64,000 nt of DNA, taken from contig CAKJVC010000090.1 in assembly GCA_918026815.1 (NCBI GenBank), forward strand, positions 310,001-374,000, read 5' to 3'. Both the position numbers and the translations under genes were made by a program. The notes beneath the pieces are model-generated. The model saw nothing but the letters and a program-made list of their open reading frames with translations, searched no databases and was not told the DNA's origin. Of this stretch, positions 48,201 through 58,677 are shown in pieces. Within the stretch, counting starts at the first letter, position 1, and every line of letters begins with the position of its first letter. Origin of the DNA: Chalara sp. BL73. Taxonomy: Eukaryota > Ascomycota > Leotiomycetes > Helotiales.

Positions 48201-49086
48201 TGTTTGTCGATATTGCTGAATTATGCATGTGATGTGCTCCTACTAGCTAAGCCTGTCGTTTAGCATCTTTTTGCAATTACATCATGCTAAGACATCTTTC
48301 CACGGCCTGGACCTTACCAAGAGATCTCGACCCCACGATACGAGTACCAAGCAGTTTTGTGTTGGCAGAATGCTCATGTTCTCTCCCCGTTTACTAGCCT
48401 TGCAAATTCCGTTGCTTGCCTTGGATATGAATGTCATGGTGGCATTGTCCATTGTCACCGCCACATTATATATTCCCTTCTCCTGGTGAGCCACAAAGCA
48501 GAGAAAGAAGTCAACCCATTTTTTCGCCGATCATGATGCTGATTCGCAGATCGATCGCTAATGCTGGTAGAGCCAAGTCCTATTGATTGGTGGGTTTGGA
48601 TGCCACATCGGAACAGCGCGGACCCCACAATGACGTTCCAGCCACAGTTATGACGACCCTATGTTTAAATGAGGTCGATGCGTCCCAGGAGTGTAAAGAA
48701 AACAAGTAAAGGAGTGATCTTACTTGCATATTACGATCCAACTGATATATCTATACTTTTGTATGACACTTGGCGGCCAATAAAACCTGGTAAATATGCG
48801 GGGCTATGGGATACAACGAGGGAAGGCTGACGTTGAAGCGGAGAAGCTATGACGGAGAGCACTTTAATGCCCAAAGCGAAATGGAAGTTTGAATTCTGAG
48901 ACAAATGGCATTTTTAAAAACAGGTTCTTATCAGCTGTTCTATTCCTAATAAGATTTGCCTCACAACTGATATAAAAAGGGACTATCCCATCCTCTCATT
49001 CTGCTCTCCATCAAGCTTAGAACATTACTACTTTCAATCATCTTTCTGACATATCCAAACAAACGCATCAACACCAGTAATTCAAA
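45256..49086. other. Long intergenic stretch, no supported gene
   Basis: Besides a possible 5' exon of the dioxygenase (45440-45375), I find only short frames without domains. The 47800-47960 part is AT-rich with T and A runs. A possible hairpin CCATGTG - CACATGG lies at 47655-47674. Confidence 0.35.
48971..48980 (+). promoter_or_regulatory. TATA-like box of the repetitive hydrophilic protein gene
   Basis: TATAAAAAGG lies 107 bases before the ATG at 49087, followed by a CT-rich stretch and a CAATCA/CAAACAAACGC leader typical of strongly expressed fungal genes. Confidence 0.5.
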
Positions 49087-50178
49087 ATGGCATCAATCGG
49101 AGATAAGATCAAGCACGCTATTAGCGGAGATAAATCTACCACCCACCACACCACATCTGACAATGCCGCTCACAGCGTCACGGGAACAACTCACGGTGTT
49201 CACGGTCCATCAAGCAGCCACACTGCTGGCGTTCCTCATTCTACCCACACCAGTGGAGCACCAGAAGGAACTTATGGTACACACAACTCAAGAACTGCCA
49301 ATGCTTTGGATCCGCGTATCGACTCTGTAAGTAGATTCTCCACCCTGCCAGCATCACCTACCTGGGATTCTTTCTGACTAGCATACAAGGACCGAGATGG
49401 AAGCCACAATGTCGGCCACTCCACAGGTACTGGCGTAGGACACTCCACACACACTGGCACCACTGGTCTGGGTCACACTTCCGGAGCTCCAGAAGGGACT
49501 CACGGCACTCACAACTCTCGTCTTGCTAACGCTGCAGATCCCCGCATTGACTCTGTAAGTTGTGCTTCTGACAGTTTGCATCATTATCAGCTAATGGTGT
49601 TATAGGATCGTGATGGGAGCAAGACAGTTGGAACTGCTGGACACCACGGCGAGCCAGTACACCAAAGTAATCTTCTGAATAAAGCTGATCCAAGGGTCTC
49701 GACCGGCACCCATAACACCACGACTGGTTCCCATGGTAATCCGTTGACGGGAAATACTGGCACCCATGGAGGTATTTCGCACTCCACGAATGCTGGTCCC
49801 CATAATTCGAACGTCGCCAACAAGCTTGACCCAGCTGTGGACTCTGACCTTGATGGCCGGGGGAACCGTCATACAGGCGCTCACACCGGAGGCATCACTG
49901 GCCATTCGGGCTCCCATGCCACTCCAGGTAGCGGAACAGCTCAAAACACTGCGGGTCCCCATAACAGCGATCTGCTCAACAAATTAGATCCCAGAGTAGA
50001 TGTAAGTATTTAAATCTTCCGCTATGAGTAGCAAGCCCAAGGCGTTTTAATATTCTCAAAATATGTCTCTAGGCCTTGCAATTCTGAGACATACTTTTGA
50101 CTACAATGCTAACTTCTATTTCTATAGTCTGATCTGAGCGGGGGCAAGACGCTGGGTCCAGACAAGACCTACACATAA
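49087..50178 (+). CDS. Repetitive Gly/His/Thr-rich hydrophilic protein (stress or surface type)
   Basis: Four exons (49087-49326, 49390-49554, 49606-50001, 50128-50178) join in phase 0 to give 283 residues. The N-terminus is MASIGDKIKHAISGDK. The rest is low-complexity Gly, His, Thr and Ser with five or more copies of a motif N-x-x-N-x-x-DPR-(I/V)-DS-D-x-DG, as in NALDPRIDS then DRDGS, and LLNKLDPRVD then SDLSG. The short tail GGKTLGPDKTYT is typical of a fungal family often annotated as 'cell surface protein', which resembles hydrophilic stress proteins. There is no signal peptide or membrane segment, so a surface location is doubtful. Each intron falls inside the DPR-x-DS/D-x-DG motif, so exons equal repeat units. 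A TATA-like box precedes it. Confidence 0.85.
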
Positions 50179-52452
50179 ATTTGTGGATTTTCACCAAAAT
50201 CACACGAGGGGGCATGATTACCTTGTACTATACCAATTTGCAATACTACAATCCAGTCTAAATATAATTCAATTCACGTTTCTGGAGATCGTTTTGACTT
50301 CTTTTTTTTTTTGGGCAATTCTGCGATGGTTTATCGTCTAGCGAGGATCGTCGCTATATGCATGTTTCTAAAATGTACTTGCCTATATAGCTAAGGTATA
50401 AGGAGCAGATCTTCAACTAGGCTTGCTTTGGTAAATATCAAGGTCGTTGAACGTTTTAATTGTTTCACAGCTAAAGAAAAATTGACGAGCATATTATAAA
50501 GCGAACAAAGTTACTTTTCACCTCATCAGAAAGTACCCATCATCAACCCTTCAATTGTAGTATAAGAATTGAGTGTCAGCGGTTTTTGCTAAAATTGGCC
50601 TTAACGTTGTAAAAACCTTTTAGCGCTTACACATCTTTCTTCTTTCATGTCAGGTGCTGGGATATCATGTGATATGCGCAATAGGATGCCTCAGCAAAGC
50701 TTAAGTAGAGGGCTCGAAACGGAGCGCGGTAAGAAAGGTATAGATTGGTCTTAGTATCAACTAGAGTTGATTTTTGTCACACCACTCTATCCGCCTTACA
50801 TTTGAAGTTGATAATATTGCAGCTTTGGTTAACCGAGTAGGCGTTTTATGTATAATGGGGTTGGAAAAAGGGAACAGACATGTCATGTATTTCTTAGGAG
50901 TTGGGTCAAACTTGCCCTTGAGTTTGTTGTACTGGACAATTTGCGCAAGATCTGCCTGATCCATAGCAATTACACTGACTCGGCTATTTCAATGTCGTGG
51001 CAGAGGGCAAGCAACTTCCCAGTGTTTTTCGCAACTGCGCAAGCCTTGGTAGCTAGATGGTCATTCTCCTGCTTAATGTGAAACAACCTAGCGCTGAAGT
51101 TCTTCTTCTTGTATAATTCTGATGAGGCCTCATCCTTCATTTCGGCACACTCTTCCTCAAGATATATGTTTTTTTGGGCTAGCTGGGCAAAACTAAGCTT
51201 CATGAGTGACTCTTCCAGAGTTTCAGAGCAGGGTTGATAAGCTTTACCACTGCACTAAATTGATAAAAAAGATATAATAACCGAGGCCGCTGCTTGACTA
51301 GCTTATCATGCTACATACTAAGAACATGCCCCTGACACAGAGTTAACATTCCTGTGCTGGCCGGCGTATTGTTAGGCGACTTAATTAGTCTTGGTGCGGC
51401 AACGGCAGTCTTATTAGGTGTAGGGCCATGAAATGTTCAGTTGTGCAATGGAAACCCAATTGTCGCTTTCCTCTGGGCCGCCTGATGCGGCGTCAGCATT
51501 CTCTGCGTTGCCTACTTCTGCCCTGGCCCGCCAGTCTCTTCATGGACTTCCCGATCTTTCTCAGAAACGTCCTTTTGGCGTTGAAAGCCAGGCCCTGAGA
51601 CGCAGTCCTTTAGGATGGGAGTTTTCATCGCTGACCTAGAATGCTATATTGTGAATGAGGTGTATCCTGGCTTTTGTCAAGACTTGTCCTTCAGTGCGCC
51701 GCCAAAGCCATAGCTTTGCCTCCGGATGATGTCTTACAGACTTCAAGAGTCATGGCTTGGGCAGGCATGCCTCTGAGGCCACGAATATCACAGGGAGTCT
51801 TGACGATGGTAAGCCCTTTAAAGAAGAAGGACAGAAATTATTTGAAGACCAAGAATTCAAGTTGTATCAACATATCAGTAATCGAAAGAGAATTGAGAAA
51901 TTAGGGGATCACGCCAACCCCAGTTTGTTGGGCCCGATGGAACTCAAATTTGACCGGTTTGGACATACTGTTAAGGGCACAGATATTTGGAGTTAAGAAT
52001 CCCGTTCGCTGCAACTTATCTATGGTAGGTTAAAAGTTTGACTAGTGGGACTTTATCGAATAATTTCTATCATTACTGGCCGCCAAGACTCATGATCAAA
52101 GTCTATTCACAACCAAAAAGAGCTGGAATACGGAAGATAGGGCAGGGGATTCAGATTCGCGTACACCCCGGTGCTTATATACTATCAGATTGACGTATCG
52201 TCTCAAAATCTGGTAAACTATATAAATGGCGACTCAAGGGTATGTTAATATGGTGCCTGCATTGGCAGGGGTACAAGAGGGTGCAGGTCCCTCGTTATCA
52301 CACCTTTAAAAGTATGCAAACCTGCAAACTGTGTATTGCTCGAACTGTCCGCAATTGCTCTTTCTACGCCACAAAAAAAGAATCATCAAATACTCCAAGC
52401 ACACCAATATACTGCTAGACAACCCGCGGTATGTTTCCAGCGAATAAACATC
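50179..52452. other. Gene-poor stretch with small frames only
   Basis: A minus-strand frame at 51203-50970 encodes a charged, possibly coiled-coil 77-residue peptide (LEEECAEMKDEASSELYKKK). Plus-strand frames at 51433-51639 and 51757-51996 have no domain. None has enough support to be called a gene. Confidence 0.3.
50573..50633. repeat. Short inverted-repeat element, MITE-like
   Basis: The 61-bp stretch starts GTGTCAGCGG and ends CGCTTACAC, with inner GGTTTTT/AAAAACC arms. It forms an imperfect inverted repeat. No second copy was noticed in the window. Confidence 0.3.
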
Positions 52453-53205
52453 TTATGCATATCCACATAATGGATATTGCACAAAAAACTCGCTATTGTA
52501 CTCACTCCAATCCGCCCCTTCCGTCAATAGCAGCTTTCCGCAGTGCCTAGCATGACTATACTCCATAACATACCAATCCATTGCTCCTCCTCTCTCCAAA
52601 TGGCGCACTAGCTTCTTCCATGTATACAAGCAGTGCGTGATATGATACTCCCAAGTCACGTATCCATTGTCAACACCTCCACCCTCCACCTTAGATCGAG
52701 GCACAAGTTCAGTACCATTGCCATCTAGTGACCATTTCCAGTCCTTGATAGCGAGAAACTCTTCGGTGAGCTCAGCATCGTAACATTCGTGGGGAAGCCA
52801 GGTGAATGATATCATATCAAGATGGCAGCCTTTAGCAATCGCTGTCGCAGCGTCTGGTCCACATGATTTTGCGTGCTTAGGTGGGTTTTTAGGTGATGGT
52901 AGCATTGCAAGTGCTTTTTCTCGTTCTTTCTGCAGATCGAGCGGCGTGACCTTGGGAATCGTGTTACTCGCGATGCCTGAACTTGCTCTACATGAGGCGG
53001 TTCCAGAAAGGACAATTATAGTGGTGGCTAGAAAGATAAACACAGTTGAAACGGCAATCCAAGTGAAGCATTGCTTGAGGAATCTGGCCTGCTCGGCAGC
53101 CGAAATTTGATGTGTCTGAGGCACTTGCGCCTTCTCATCATCTGAGAACGCCGGCGAGTCAGAGCAGTGTTCATCTTCTGCTAATGTAGAATACGATTTG
53201 TGCAT
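52453..53205 (-). CDS. UstYa/DUF3328-type protein with two HxxHC motifs
   Basis: A single-exon gene of 250 residues. An acidic Ser-rich cytosolic N-terminus is followed by one membrane helix (about residues 46-68, WIAVSTVFIFLATTIIVLSG). The lumenal part has CGPDAATAIAKGCHLDM, FTWLPHECYDAELTEEF, an HITHC motif near 187 and an HARHC motif near 221. Paired HxxHC motifs after a single membrane anchor are the hallmark of the UstYa (DUF3328) oxidases and related fungal proteins. In ustiloxin-type pathways such proteins cyclise ribosomal peptides. This subgroup, with the CG-x-x-x-EA-type region, is often a distant relative, so enzyme activity is inferred only. It lies 2 kb from the second UstYa-type gene. 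Confidence 0.7.
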   Translation of the reverse strand: MHKSYSTLAEDEHCSDSPAFSDDEKAQVPQTHQISAAEQARFLKQCFTWIAVSTVFIFLATTIIVLSGTASCRASSGIASNTIPKVTPLDLQKEREKALAMLPSPKNPPKHAKSCGPDAATAIAKGCHLDMISFTWLPHECYDAELTEEFLAIKDWKWSLDGNGTELVPRSKVEGGGVDNGYVTWEYHITHCLYTWKKLVRHLERGGAMDWYVMEYSHARHCGKLLLTEGADWSEYNSEFFVQYPLCGYA

Positions 53206-55118
53206 CTGGTCGGATAAAATTCTAGGGATAAAGCTACTATAGGATTAGCCATCGATCATCGCCGAGAACAAAGCGTTTACCTGCTCATATTAGGCATCGT
53301 GGGCTCGAATGGAGATGATGTCCTTAGTCATAAGGGTATTGAGAAGAGCAATCTTCGATTTCTTGAGTTAGAAACTTTTACAATGAAGGACTGATGAGCG
53401 ATGGCAAAACAATCTAAGGAGGGCGGTTTCGAAACACAATCTCACGCCCTTCTCACCGATCTGGGATGCAGGCTGCTTCTATCGGACTTGTCTTGTTTTG
53501 CTTAGATCCATCCACATAAATATGACAAGGTGCACATACGAGGTGCCCTCGGCTGATCAAATGATATCTTAATGCAAGACATCCAAAGGACTCGGCCTAC
53601 CAGAAAAAGCCGCCTGTTGTGGGATTCCGTTTGAGAACTACTTGACTTAGTACGATGAAACGTTCCCTTGAAGTTCGAGCTAGGAATGGCTCGCGCGAGA
53701 ATAAACATTTGCGGAGGAAAGCCTAGTACTTCGTGACTACTTCGCAGCGCTCGGCACACATCTTCGGGCAGACACATGATTAGCCTAAGGATAAAATGCA
53801 AGATTTACATGAAGAGAGATGGAATCATGACAACTTCCAAGATTAATCGATAAAACTAGCGGGATGGAAACGCAGCTTATCGGAGAACAATAGTAGAGTA
53901 AGATCGTAAACCAAGCCTTCAGGCTTGTCAGCCAAATAGTAAACAGACCATCCTGATCGTGAGATCTCGACGTTACAGCGCGCTAACCGGATTATGTCAA
54001 TCTTCTTAGCCGTACCTGACAGTCAAAGCTTGGGACTCTCTACGACTAAATATTTCCGACAGACGGCAGATGCGGGGTGTTCATGCAGCTCCACCGGGCT
54101 GCCAATTTTGTCACAACTGGTATGGTGTGAGGTCACGTGAAGTCGGTCGACCTTCCGCAATGCAAGAAATGTTCCCTAAATCCCGAGATCCGTAGACTAA
54201 GGTCTCCTTTGTGCCCAATAGTCCTCCACAGCGTTGAGTGTGCGCAAAGTATGCCATCTTATAACAGACCGAAATAGCTCACCACCGAAATGCGGGAAAG
54301 CACATGCGGCGGGAGGAGCCTGTGCTGGATTCAAGAACGTTTGAAAGACGGTTGAACCTCCACAAATTTAACGGCTGTGTAGTTAAGCGACGTGAACTAG
54401 TTGTTGTAGCAAACGCTTTATTGGATAGATTTCAAAGCATTGAATACGGAAGGGGAACCTGAACCGAAGGCTTCTGCCGAGACTTACAGGGCCCAATCGC
54501 TTAAATCCCATCTTTTTCATAGCGTAGACCATCTACAGGGCATAATAGCGCATTCCGACACCCCGCAGTGTAGAGCTGAATTTTCTGAGATTTTCGAGTG
54601 AGGTTTGAATCGAATGAGCCGAATCTTTTGGACAAACTCTTCTTCATCTCATTCGAAGACTTGATTTTTCTGATTCAACGTGGCCGCAAGCCAACGGAGC
54701 ATTTGCGCGCATATAAATAGATTTAACAACAAGTTCAAGCCACTCTTCAAACAAAGTTTAGCTTTACCCACATTCATTCAAATTCAAGGATCAATTTCTT
54801 GGTTCAATTCATTCACGGGCATTTTCCCCGATTCGTATTGAAAGAATCCAGTTATCAGCTCTAGCTGCAAGGCTTGTAAAAGCCTCATAGCGTCTCTTCC
54901 GGGGCGAGATGAAAGATCGCTTGGCGATGAAAGTTCTCCTTGCACAGCTGCAGGCTCCGAGACTAACGTCTGAACCCGCGCGATTCTCGAGCTTACGAAA
55001 AGAGCATAATGGACAGGATAATTGAACTTAATAACTTTCAAAGTTCAGATCTATGTTGTTATATGTATCTACAGCATGTATCCTTCATATCAATCTATCT
55101 CTCAGAGCAACCAAAAAC
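53206..55118. other. Intergenic, nothing recognised
   Basis: Upstream of one UstYa-type gene and downstream of the other. Frames at 53502-53801 and 54784-55041 on the minus strand have no recognisable features. Confidence 0.35.
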
Positions 55119-56188
55119 TTAACTCTCCATAATTTGTCCCTCACCTTTTGGCTTCGCCCTCAATTCAGCAACCGGATCCAAACCTGGCCAGCTCTCAATA
55201 GCATATCCGCTAGTATTATACTTCGCAGCCCAATCATGAATCTTCTGGAAGTTCCTACACGTATGATGAACGGCAAAGTTTGGCCGCCAGTCAGAGAGAA
55301 GAGGATTGAATCCTTCGGGGCGAGGAGCGTGCGTAATTGGCGTTACATCTGAGTGGCACATTATCACCTGACGGAGATAATCGATGCAGTGATCTAGGGG
55401 AGAACTCAGTATTTGAACCAAGGTGACCAAGGATAAAGATCCCTACCGATATGAATTTGGTCCTGTCGGTCATCTGGGTTGTACCAGATATTTGTCCCGT
55501 ACACGATGTTTCGAATTGCGTTCAGGCAATGCAGCTGCACGCATAATGAGTAACTTAATCATAGAATCGTGTTTCGATAACGTACTTGATGAAATACATC
55601 TAACTGGATTAGTGGTGTTGAATCTGTTTTCGATTTTGGCTGAGTTGGAAACTTCAAGGTTTTGTTCATCTCGGGAGTAAGAGCAATCATGCCCACTGCG
55701 GATTGAATTAGATATGGCCTTCAGTACAAGATTTGGACATACCATTCATCAGCTCATACCAGCGCATGTCTTTCTCTGGCGTTGGAGGTCCTTCATATGG
55801 TGTTACTGGATCTTTGCGGGTTCCACCACCACTGATTTTGAAGACAACCTCTTCATATTCAATAGCTTCAGCAACTGGTTCTGTAACACTATTAGAAGTA
55901 ATGCACTATGATAAATTTTGGATTCCCACCAAATTCCAAAGGTTTTAATACATCCACATCTTTGTGATAGAGCGGCGTAAATGTCCAAAATGTGGACAGC
56001 CAAAGGGTTGCAATCAAAATATGTAGCAGAGCGAAGCTGGAATGAACTCGGAAAGTTGCAATTTCGTTCCTGGCACTTGGAGTTCTCGAGATGAGCCCTG
56101 TTTTGGACTCTTCATCGGAATCCAATGTCTCTCGAGAGACTGAGCGTAACCTGCTTGGGTAGAAAGACCACATCACTGAAATCGACAT
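55119..56188 (-). CDS. UstYa-like DUF3328 oxidase, candidate RiPP cyclase
   Basis: Five exons (56188-55930, 55880-55743, 55695-55586, 55534-55447, 55393-55119) join in frame to give 289 residues; introns are 47-53 nt. One membrane helix lies near residues 51-69. Then come the family motifs: RWYELM, LDVFHQ joined across an intron to LHCLNAIR (first HxxHC), and HI joined across an intron to DHCIDYLRQ (second HxxHC), both intact. The C-terminal part (PNFAVHHTCRNFQKI) is also typical. UstYa proteins catalyse oxidative cyclisation of Tyr-containing core peptides in dikaritin RiPP pathways (ustiloxin, phomopsin, asperipin). The gene starts 685 bases from the divergent small secreted precursor at 56874, an arrangement expected for a shared promoter. 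No tyrosinase or methyltransferase is seen within the window. Confidence 0.88.
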
Positions 56189-56770
56189 GAGAAAACTCTA
56201 CGACCATGAATATAGTTTTACGAGTAAGTTCAGAGATATCGAGAGATTGGTAGGAAGAGGTCTTTCAACAGGTGTTTCTGTAGAACGGCGGAGTATTTCT
56301 TGAGTTACATCGCCAAGACGGGACGCTCTCAGCTGTGGAGCATGCTATGCGGGCAAGATACCAGACTCCTGGTCCATTCATTCTCGGATATCAAGACCTT
56401 AAGCTTCCGAACTCGCCAGCAGCTGAGGTGATCATCAGACTTATCAATTCTCCCGGTTCCCATCATGCATCGTGATCTTCCAGGCTACCCCGGGATAGAT
56501 ATATTACATTGTCAGCCTCTTCATGTAAAACCCGACAGGTCGCAGACCCGCGATATCTGGTAAAGTACAATTTTCTTAATTATTCTTGGTTTGGCGATTG
56601 GAAAGCCACTGATAGGACGGTGCCAAGCAACACCCCATCGGGCTGCACTGTGTCAGGCATATTGTAAAAGTCATGCCTGCACCACACGTCACATAGTCGG
56701 CTTGATTTAGAGAATACTCAGAGGCTATGACTAATATAGCTAGACATGCGACTCGGCAGGCGAAGGTTAG

Positions 56771-56779
56771 GTATATATA
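56771..56779 (+). promoter_or_regulatory. TATA-like box of the secreted precursor gene
   Basis: GTATATATAG lies about 95 bases upstream of the ATG at 56874, within the 685-base region shared with the divergent UstYa-like gene. Confidence 0.45.
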
Positions 56780-56873
56780 GATATCAGAGGCCTGATAAGA
56801 ACGTTCTCAGCGTCGACAATCACCTACAGCATTCAATAATAGAAATCATCCATTCGAACTGTCTAACTTCGCC

Positions 56874-57288
56874 ATGCGCTTCGCCATTCTAGCTCCTATT
56901 CTCGCTGCCTGCGTGACTCTAAGCACCGCAGCCCCAATCATAGCAGAAGACGTATGTTAGTGTCCTTTATACTCCTCAAATCGCCGACCTGGGTAATACG
57001 GTGACAGGAAATCCTGACTGAGAATAGAACGCATGTTATTACAAGCGTGATGTGAATGGTGTCCTGGCAGGATATAAGCGCGATGCAGCTGGAGCTGAAA
57101 TCCTCTGTGGAAAGGCCAAGAGAGAGGAGCTTCTTTCAGATGTAAGAATCTGCACCTTTGGGGGATAGAAAAAAACAACCTTTAACCATCGACAGCTTGC
57201 GTGCTACTACAAGCGTAGCGCGGATGGAAGTCTCGTCGGATACAAGCGCGATAACGCTGGCGCTGAGGTCTCGTGTGCTGCTTGGTAA
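56874..57288 (+). CDS. Small secreted precursor with Lys-Arg-delimited repeats, candidate RiPP precursor
   Basis: Three exons (56874-56951, 57028-57141, 57196-57288) join in phase 0 to give 94 residues. Exon 1 is a signal peptide (MRFAILAPILAACVTLSTAA). Exons 2 and 3 each encode one copy of a repeat of the form ACYY-KR-x-(V/A)-(N/D)-G-x-L-x-GY-KR-D-x-AGAE-x-x-C. Each repeat has two KR sites suited to Kex2-type cleavage, and exon 2 adds AKREE. The pattern of signal peptide, short repeats, dibasic sites and Tyr-containing segments is that of fungal Kex2-processed peptide precursors, including those for dikaritin RiPPs. The UstYa-like gene next door supports this. Which segment would be the core (the one ending CYY, the one ending GY, or the AGAE stretch) is open. 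It lacks the W-C-x-x-x-x-C-W type repeats of mating pheromones. Confidence 0.7.
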
Positions 57289-58677
57289 GGTGGAGGCCGG
57301 GGGTCGTGAACGCGATGGCTGAGTACCCGGACGAAAGAACAGAAGATAGCGGTGGGGAGACTTGTTAGTGCTATCGTTCCTCTTTTTTGTAGAATTCCTG
57401 TCGTTACAATAAAATTTTGAGTGACTCCATAATTTTGACACGACTTAGCCCGCAAAGTGATTTTGGGTACTCTTTAAACTTTAAGGTTGCAGTACTAGGT
57501 CCCCAGAAGAGACATTGCTCCCTTCTTTGCGACGTAATGAACTGAAGGCCGAGTGACAGCTGCACAGCAACTCATTGTCCAATATTGTGAAGGGATGGTA
57601 ATTGATGATCACCACTTAGTGGCACTTATCCCCGCTTGTATATGTATCATGAGAAAACCTTTCGTGGAGGGTTTTTGATTGACTAAAGTAACAGATTAGC
57701 AAACGGGGTTATATTTGGTTGAGTTTACGCAGAAAAAGGCCATGCACGTCAATATGGGCACGAAGCTATGATAGTGGGTTGGAGACAAGGATAGATGATT
57801 GTAATAAAGCAGGATATATAAATCGTTTTGACTCTGGAATAAAAACAAGCTAGTTAACTATTTGTTCCTCCCTATCAATAAAAGATCTTAGAAGCGGGAA
57901 GGTGAATATGAGGTTAACGCTTTATATTTAGGCTCCTCACCTAATAAATATACTCCTAAAATATTTGAATGCGTTGATGATCTTCCTTGCCTAGCATAAA
58001 GGAATCTGGAGAAATATCTGATGTTCGGTTGTGAGGAGTTAGTTCATGGCTTATATCCGCGCTTTTTAAAAATGGAGGATGGAAACATAACTATCCGCCA
58101 AAATTGATTGAGATACATAGTCTTAAAGCTCTTTGTAACACGGGCACCTCAAGTTGCTAGTGTTGTAGAGACGCTCTTTTAACTTCGGCTAAGAAAATAC
58201 CATAAGCCATGTGGTCGGTTCGGGTAGGTTGCGCCTCTAACTTCCGCATTAGGAACACCTATGGACTATTTGATGTGCATCGTTTGACACTTGGGTAGTA
58301 CGCACTGTGGTGCCTCTCTATGCGTGACATATTTGGTGTCGTAATACAACACGGAAAAGTCTACGGGAAGAGAACCCATTTTCATCATGCCAAGATAGTC
58401 TCAAATATTGTGGGGATACCCTGCAGTTCTGGTGGCTAGAATTTCCTATCTGGGAAATATGCAGGATGCGACACGTGACGTTTTGCTTGAACCCAACTAC
58501 CATTTGGACAGTGCCACCAGCTAAAGATATCCATAATAAGAAAGATAACTTAATTTTATTACAGTCCTCCTTCTTATATATCCAACGTTTTCATCTAGTC
58601 ATCGATAAATAGATTTCAATACCTTGATTCGTCCCATACTTTGAATACATCCAAAACTACAATCGTATGGTGTAATC
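57289..58677. other. Intergenic, nothing recognised
   Basis: No supported gene and no further copies of the KR repeat, which I looked for on both strands. Confidence 0.4.

Noticed and set aside
56874..57288. Mating pheromone precursor
   Set aside because: The KR-delimited units lack the W-C...C-W pattern of fungal alpha-type pheromones and there is no CAAX end.
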